Below are positions 57,914-64,000 of a DNA stretch of 64,000 bases, one piece after another. A model generated the notes under the pieces. It was not told the DNA's origin. It saw only the letters and a list, made by a program, of their open reading frames with translations, and ran no database searches. The stretch lies in assembly GCA_905250025.1 (NCBI GenBank), contig CAJNOJ010000365.1:1-64000 (forward strand). The letters run 5' to 3'. Within the stretch, counting starts at the first letter, position 1. Each line of letters starts with the position of its first letter. This DNA is from Adineta ricciae. Lineage: Eukaryota > Rotifera > Eurotatoria > Adinetida > Adinetidae. The position numbers and the translations under genes are program-made.

Positions 57914-58921
57914 TCCATAGAGATCTTTCCAACGAACATTAATCTCTTTTGTACTTGGATATGACAAATCTTTGTTCATTTCCAATACAACAAATGAAGT
58001 CAATTCTAATGTTTCAACAAATTCAATCGTATTTGATTTTCCTCCCACATTCAATGTTATTTCTTGAATCGATTGAACAAGACGATTCTTTGTTTGTCTA
58101 TCAGCCACTTGAATAGTACCTATACCAAGTTTACAATAACATTTGATATCACGAATAGGAATTTGGAGACTATTTTCCATGCGAGTCCGGACCAAATTAG
58201 TTAAATCAAAATCATCTTTGATGTCTGATGGCAAATTAACAACATAAACAATTTCTTTGCTTTGTGTTCTTGGAGGGGAGGATGGCCGAAGAGATGTACG
58301 AAAATCACGATTGTCCCTTGTCAAGTTGTTATGGTCCTCTAAAACATAATTATGGAATAAAAAAGAAGCTCGTCGCCTCGAAAGAAACTTACCGTTGTTT
58401 CTAAATGTAGACTGCGAATGAGAAGACTCGCGATCATCTTTATATGTACCACATGAATAACAACGTTTTGAGGAGATCTCGTTGAACTTGTGACATTTTC
58501 TACAGGACCAGTTGTCGTTGTCACGGTCATTTGGGCGAGCGGAGGGAACAGGACTTTGTTCTCTTCTCCTCTAAAAATATTTTAAAATACACATTCGGAT
58601 GAAGGAAACGAATGAATTAAAGTAGCAATGATGCGTGACAAACATTTTTTCTAGAAAAACAGCCGCACTCTCACCCTCACCCTCAACAAGATGCGAGTAA
58701 CTTACAGTTTCGGGTGGTGTGATTTTTTGTCTGGATAAAGCATCTCCAAGAGCACGATCTTGACGACAAACTTGACAATCTGTTTTGTTATATCGATCTA
58801 AACGTTTTTGTGCACATTCACGATGAAATGTATGTCCACATGAAGTTGTTATTTCATCGAATTCTTTCGAATTTAATGAAGTTCTACATATTGAACATTG
58901 ATCTGATGCATACGAAGACAT
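57914..58921 (-). CDS. RING / RanBP2-zinc-finger / RRM-like protein, copy 3 (5' part)
   Basis: Exons 58706-58921, 58393-58570 and 57914-58338 (minus) join at phases 0 and 1 with good GTAAGT donors and TTTTAG acceptors. Exon 1 (72 codons) is a RING-H2 finger with CSICRTSL, CGHTFHREC and CQVC. Exon 2 codes one RanBP2-type zinc finger, W-x-C-x2-C-x3-N-x6-C-x2-C (WSCRKCHKFNEISSKRCYSC), which in other proteins binds ubiquitin, RNA or PAR. Exon 3 begins the RRM-like region (IVYVVNLPSDI ... DIKCYCKLGIGTIQV) seen in copies 1 and 2. The N at 57913 cuts off the rest, so PARG and PBZ parts are expected but not seen. Confidence 0.85.
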
Positions 58922-59320
58922 ATTTCAATCTGAAAAGAAAGAATCTATTCGAGTTTCATAGTTGCCTATCAGAACTGAGAACTCCAAGACAAAGCTTTCA
59001 TCTCTGAAGAGTAGGCAATGAAACAATTTGGCTTGGTCACCTGTGGCTTCGTACAAAGTGATATCATCAATCTTATCTTATTTCCAAGATAGAGCGGCAC
59101 ATCGTCAATAACAATCTCACTGAAACATGAAAACTCATATCTGTCGGGTTCAGCGCTCACCCTCAACATGAGCTATCTGAAAATAAAGTAGAAATTAATA
59201 TGAATATCAAAAGAAAATCAGTCGTAGCATTTCAACATGGGTTTTAGTAAAAATAAAAATCAAGTTTATAAATCACTTCACTTTTATTTTCTCAAGAAAA
59301 AATTGAATTTTTCACTTTTA
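58922..59320. other. Short intergenic region between two family members
   Basis: About 400 bp on the same strand between the stop of the gene at 59321 and the start of copy 3. No gene is clear; it likely holds the promoter of copy 3. Confidence 0.5.
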
Positions 59321-62300
59321 TTAACACCATTTACCATTGTCGTCTGTCCTCGTGGTGAAACTCGGATTGTTGGACGATGATGTAGGTTTGGGATGAGAAT
59401 ACTTTTGACAGTGCTTCTGATCATTCATGTCTCGACATTTTGAACCATGTTTGCAAGGGGTAAGACCACCAGATGTTGTTCCTAAGTAAAATGATCAGAA
59501 GTGTCTCTCAAGACTTCATTACTTACCTCTGCTAGTTGCTGTACTAGTCGTTCGGAAGACTGGTTCTCCATGTGAATATCTTATTCGATGTTCCGCCGTT
59601 TTATCATGACATCTTTGCTGATCTCGACAAGGAATGAGATAGTCAGGATATCCTGTATGACGGTAATTCGCTCGATGAAACGGATCACTAAGGTCTTTAC
59701 AGTTCTTTCCATCATTGCATTTTGATACTTGATGTGGTTCATGTGTTAAGTTTGACTCTCGATCTCTACACAGTTCCGAGAATCGACATGAATGTGAATA
59801 TTTCGAATTGTGATCTTTTTCATTTGATAATTGAAGAAGACAATTGACATTGTCTCGACATGGAATTAGAGATGAGACACTGCTACTGCTAAAGGAGCTT
59901 GCTGTTTGAGTTAAAGGTGTATTTGGATGTCTAGAACTTGATGAAGATGGTGACGACGGATCATTCGGTTTTGGTCGTATTTTTATAGGTTTACTAGCAG
60001 ACGGATCATTATTCACGTTCAAATCGTTTCTTGCATTTGTATCGAGTTTTGGATGAAGATCAGCCTGTTCCTCAAAACAAATCATCACATTCCGAATTGG
60101 TACTGCATATTCACCAGCACTCAATCGAATGAATTCTAATGCAACTAAGTCAAGTTCACTTTTACCAAAAGTAAAACAAATTGTCGAGTTGTTATACAAT
60201 GAATTTGGTCCAGCATGAGAAAGAGTGATTTTACCAATCGAACGTTGAATTTTCAAACAAAATGTCATAAAATCATCAGTATTGCATCCAATGTAAAATG
60301 TTTTCGAACCAGCTGCATATGCACCTTTGCTTACGCGTGTTTCATGTTCAGATGGAGAACCACTGTTCAAGTACGAAACTTCTTCACGATATTCGTCCTT
60401 GTTGGTATCCGGCGTTCTAGCAAGATAACAAATGAGAGAACGTGAACTTGTTCGATTTTTATCGGATTCATCTTTGTCACTCGATAGTGTTAGCATCATA
60501 TCTCCACCCATGGCTTGCCAATAGATGATCGTCGTATTGTCTCGTGACGATTGTGTGCGATCAGAGCGATACTGAGCAAATGCTTGTGATATTGTAAGAG
60601 GTAACAGCGTGTGTGTCTCGAAGTTGGATGGTGACAGGGTAAAAATAAAACCTCGAAGAGGTCTTGCAATGGAATCTTCATCTTGTTGACTGAACTGTTT
60701 GTTTAGTCTGTCATTGACGAAATCTTGGCCAGTGGTTGACACTGCTGAGATAGTACCTTTCCTCGGAATGGTAGTGATACGACCTCTGAGAGTATTGTCA
60801 ATAATTTCACGTGTATCTTGGTCTAACGAATGGTATATATTATCTGGTATATAAACCTGATCGATGTAGCTGATTGGAATGAGTCCAGGCAAGTTAGTTT
60901 CGATGCCTTTGTATCCAGGCATTCGAGGCCATTCGCGCAAAACGGTGTCGAGATTAACACTCCTGCCGTCCTTGTGTAAGTATTGACTAACAGTAGCTAC
61001 TAATTCTAGAGTAGCTGCTGATTCATAGCCTGGAACAGAAACATGTAGCTTGGATTTGTTATATTGTTGAGTTCTGTCTTCAGTTGAGTGTGGATCAGGA
61101 CCAAGCCACGAACGGCGACGATATGTTTCATCGTCGTGGAATGATTCTGCACTTTGAATGGAGAAACTTGAATCCGGGTGGTGAAGGATTTCTCGTTTGA
61201 AAACAATAAATATATCTCCATATTTATGTCTTGTGTGTGGTCCGAGGATGCTGAAAATTGATTTTCCTTGATTAAAGGATTTGCTGTTGGTCGAAGAGTC
61301 ACAATCAAAAGTTCTTTTCGCCATGGATCTTGTTATGTCTTTTATGACAGTGATATTCTGAAAAGAAATCGATCGCCGCAGATCTTCTTCCCTTTCTCTC
61401 CGAACATCCATGAATTGGTTTGATGAGACCGACTTCCTAGATAAACATTTATACTCCTCGTCAACCATAACCACGATATACTGTTTAACAGCTTCTTTTA
61501 CTGAGCTTTTTCGTAAAGCTTCGATGCGACGAATTTGATCATGTTGAAGAATCAAATCGGCCACAAATTCTGGTTCTTTCGATTTTTTCATATAATATTC
61601 ACTCATAACTTTTTGTTGGAGAACAAACAGTTCAAACATGTTCTGACTACACCGATAAACAGGTTGAACTGCACGAAACCATTTCATAATATCATCCGGA
61701 AGACGTGCCAATGAAGGTAATGAACTTTTGAGACATTTAAGAATACTTTCAACAGTGTCTCTTTGGTTCTGAACGAAGTTGATATCCGCATTCGTATTGC
61801 GGCAGTCAATCGCGTCCACATCTTCAGGTGAAGCAGAATGACGAAAGCGAGTATTATGACTTTGATCAGTTTGAGAGGTACACCGTTTGCCATGTTTGCA
61901 CAGAAGTCGTATATCAGAAATGTTTCGATGTTTGTATGTGTTTAAATGATCCTCTTGTTTCATTCTTTCACATTTATCACCAAACGAACAACTCTGACGA
62001 TCTATGTGAATGAAGTATTTTATATGTTCCCCAGTTTGGTCTGTGCAGTTACTTCCATACCAACACACATGTGAAAATTGACGCAAATGCTGGTGGTCGT
62101 CGAAAAAGGTCGAGCTGCTCTTTTTGTTTTCTTGGAAGAAATCGTTGTAGAATCGACAGTGAAATGGAGTGAATGGACATGGTGGAAGAAACGGATGGTA
62201 ACATTCATCAAGATGTTGTTTGTCATGAAACTTGTTGCATCTGTTTCCCTGTGGACATCCCGGTTTGCAATGACGATACTGATCACAATGAACTCTGATG

Positions 62301-62402
62301 TTCTTTAGAAAATCTTTACATTTGTGTGCTTCTGGCCAAAGCGGTAAATGACGATATTCTCGTAGATGAACTGGGTCCATGTTATTACAATCACTTTTTT
62401 TT
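59321..62402 (-). CDS. PARG-PBZ family protein, copy 4 (3' part)
   Basis: Exons 59527-62402 and 59321-59481 (minus) join at phase 1. The protein starts inside the PBZ array (NNMDPVHLREYRH) and runs through several fingers, the conserved middle region (DIFIVFKREILHHPDSSFSI, LHKDGRSVNLDTVLREWPRM), a Ser-rich spacer and the C-terminal fingers. The last exon carries another PBZ, CKHGSKCRDMNDQKHC, and a different tail ending KWC. One finger has Trp in place of its first Cys (LPLWPEAHKC against LPLCPEAHKC in copy 2), so that finger may not bind zinc. The 5' end is lost at 62403. Confidence 0.85.
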
Positions 62403-62403
62403 N
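62403..62403. other. Contig joint (single N), chimeric
   Basis: The minus-strand frame reads through the N, but the two sides carry non-adjacent parts of the family protein. Confidence 0.9.
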
Positions 62404-63638
62404 AATACGAAGCTTCTTCACGATATTCGTCCTTGTTGGTATCCGGCGTTCTAGCAAGATAACAAATGAGAGAACGTGAACTCATTCGATTTTTATCGGG
62501 TTCATCTTTGTCACTCGATAGTGTTAGCATCATATCTCCACCCATGGCTTGCCAATAGATGATCGTCGTATTGTCTCTTGATGTTTGTGTGTGATCAGAG
62601 CGATACTGAGCAAATGCTTGTGATATTGTAAGAGGTAACAGCGTGTGTGTCTCAAAGTTGGATGGTGACAGGATAAAAATAAAACCTCGAAGAGGTCTTG
62701 CAATGGAATCTTCATCTTGTTGACTGAACTGTTTGTTTAGTCTGTCATTGACGAAATCTTGGCTACTGGTGGACACTGCTGAGCTAGTACCTTTCCTCGG
62801 AATGGTAGTGATACGACCTCTGAGAGTATTGTCAATAATTTCACGTGTATCTTGGTCTAACAAATGGTATATATTGTCTGGTATATAAACCTGATCGATA
62901 TAGCTGATTGGAATGAGTCCAGGCAAGTTAGTTTCGATACCTTTGTATCCAGGCATTCGAGGCCATTCGCGCAAAACGGTGTCGAGATTAACACTCCTGC
63001 CGTCCTTGTGTAAGTATTGACTAACAGTAGCTACTAATTCTAGAGTAGCTGTTGCTTCATAGTTAGGAACAGAAACATGTAGTTTACAGTTGTTATATAA
63101 TTGAGTTCTGTCTTGAGTTAAGCGTGGATCACGACCAAGCCAAGGGCAACGACGATATGTTTCATCGTCGTGGAATGATTCTGCACTTTGAATGGAGAAA
63201 CTTGAATCCGGGTGGTGAAGGATTTCTCGTTTGAAAACAATAAATATATCTCCATAGTTATGTCTTGTGTGTGGTCCGAGGATGCTGAAAATTGTTTTTT
63301 CTTGTTTAGAGGATTTGCTGTTGCCCGAAGAGTCACAATCAAAAGCTCTTTTCGCCATGGATCTCGTTGTTTTTTTAATTATATCGATGTCTTGTTTAGA
63401 AATTGGTCGCTGAAGGTCTTTCTCTCTTTTTCGCCGATTATCGATGAACTGATTTGATGAGAATGAATTCCTAGACAAGCTCACATACTCCTCCTCCACC
63501 ATAATCACGATATACTGTTTATAATCTTCTTTTACTGAGCTTTTTCGTAAAGCTTCGATGCGACGAACTTGATCATGTTGAAGAACCAAATCGGCCACAA
63601 ATTCTGGTTCTTTCAATTTTTTCATATAATATTGACTC
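62404..63638 (-). CDS. PARG-PBZ family protein, middle region fragment
   Basis: Codes the middle conserved region only, from KEPEFVADLVLQHD to EEASY, about 95% like the same part of copy 4 by eye. The 51 bases at 62404-62454 equal the end of C1 at 43511-43561, so this may be the missing upstream part of that gene. Contains the GDIFIVFKREILHHP and REWPRMPGYKG blocks. Confidence 0.75.
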
Positions 63639-63639
63639 N
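63639..63639. other. Contig joint (single N) with repeated flank
   Basis: 63446-63638 recurs as 63640-63832 (193 bp) with about one difference seen. Confidence 0.9.
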
Positions 63640-64000
63640 GAACTGATTTGATGAGAATGAATTCCTAGACAAGCTCACATACTCCTCCTCCACCATAATC
63701 ACGATATACTGTTTATAATCTTCTTTTACTGAGCTTTTTCGTAAAGCTTCGATGCGACGAATTTGATCATGTTGAAGAACCAAATCGGCCACAAATTCTG
63801 GTTCTTTCAATTTTTTCATATAATATTGACTCATCACTTTTTGTTGGAGAACAAACAGTTCAAACATATTCTGACTACACCGATAAACAGGTTGAACTGC
63901 ACGAAACCATTTCAGAATATCATCCGGAAGACGTGCCAATGAAGGCAATGAACTTTTGAGACATTTAAGAATACTTTCAACAGTGTCTCTTTGGTTCTGA
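63640..64000 (-). CDS. PARG-PBZ family protein, fragment at window end
   Basis: Codes the start of the middle region (SLARLPDDILKWFRAVQPVY, FELFVLQQKVMSQYY) and runs off the window. It overlaps the previous contig by 193 bp, so it is probably its direct upstream continuation. Confidence 0.75.

Noticed and set aside
1-64000. CRISPR arrays, tRNA or rRNA genes
   Set aside because: No regularly spaced identical repeats and no cloverleaf or conserved rRNA segment was recognised; the genome is eukaryotic.

Overview
ORGANISM. The window is eukaryotic: short AT-rich GT-AG introns, rhodopsin-type 7TM receptors, polycystin-like REJ/GPS remnants, and RING, RanBP2 and PBZ zinc fingers. Multi-copy ADP-ribosylation genes, FG-GAP repeat proteins, mariner and piggyBac transposons and a compact Ty3/gypsy element, present as several diverged copies of the same blocks, best fit a bdelloid rotifer (Adineta/Rotaria type). 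That assignment is inference from gene content, not from a marker gene.

ASSEMBLY. Twelve single N characters mark contig joints (3533, 5470, 7409, 12628, 17550, 23617, 26841, 43562, 45127, 57913, 62403, 63639). At many of them the sequence on one side is repeated after the same or another N. The repeated length is 221 bases in several independent cases. Much of the apparent tandem duplication is therefore probably two or more homologous copies laid end to end. Gene order across an N should not be trusted.

LAYOUT. 1-2919 (minus): 5' part of a RING / Ser-Gly linker / microbial-type PARG / PBZ gene (copy 1), with a MITE in its intron. 5003-7935 (plus): an R-S-E ADP-ribosyltransferase spliced to about 15 zinc-ribbon repeats, head to head with copy 1. 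8034-12627 and 12629-17549: two versions of one block holding a GPCR, unidentified decayed coding DNA and a decayed piggyBac; one version carries a solo LTR that the other lacks. 17551-23616: a young Ty3/gypsy element with an unrelated solo LTR inside it. 23618-24123: piggyBac 3' end. 26380-28327: secreted PAN/apple-like protein with a Ser/Thr-rich exon made from a microsatellite. 28751-30058: a whole-looking mariner. 30060-35460: non-autonomous DNA elements, several large foldbacks, partly nested. 36078-38165: FG-GAP/VCBS protein with 14 units of 49 residues. 38757-43561 and 45128-49926: two versions of a block with a polycystin-1-like pseudogene running toward the 3' end of a PARG-PBZ gene. 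48833-55127 (minus): the one complete RING-PARG-PBZ gene (four exons, 1952 aa predicted). 57447-57912: second ART copy, again head to head with it. 57914-58921: start of a third family member with a RanBP2 zinc finger exon in place of the linker. 59321-64000: 3' parts of further members.

HOW THE GENES FIT. The main find is a multi-gene ADP-ribose system: a writer-like ART on a zinc-ribbon array, divergently paired with a protein that joins a ubiquitin-ligase RING, an ADP-ribose-removing PARG domain and about 15 PAR-binding PBZ fingers. The pairing occurs twice. The system's biological role is inference.
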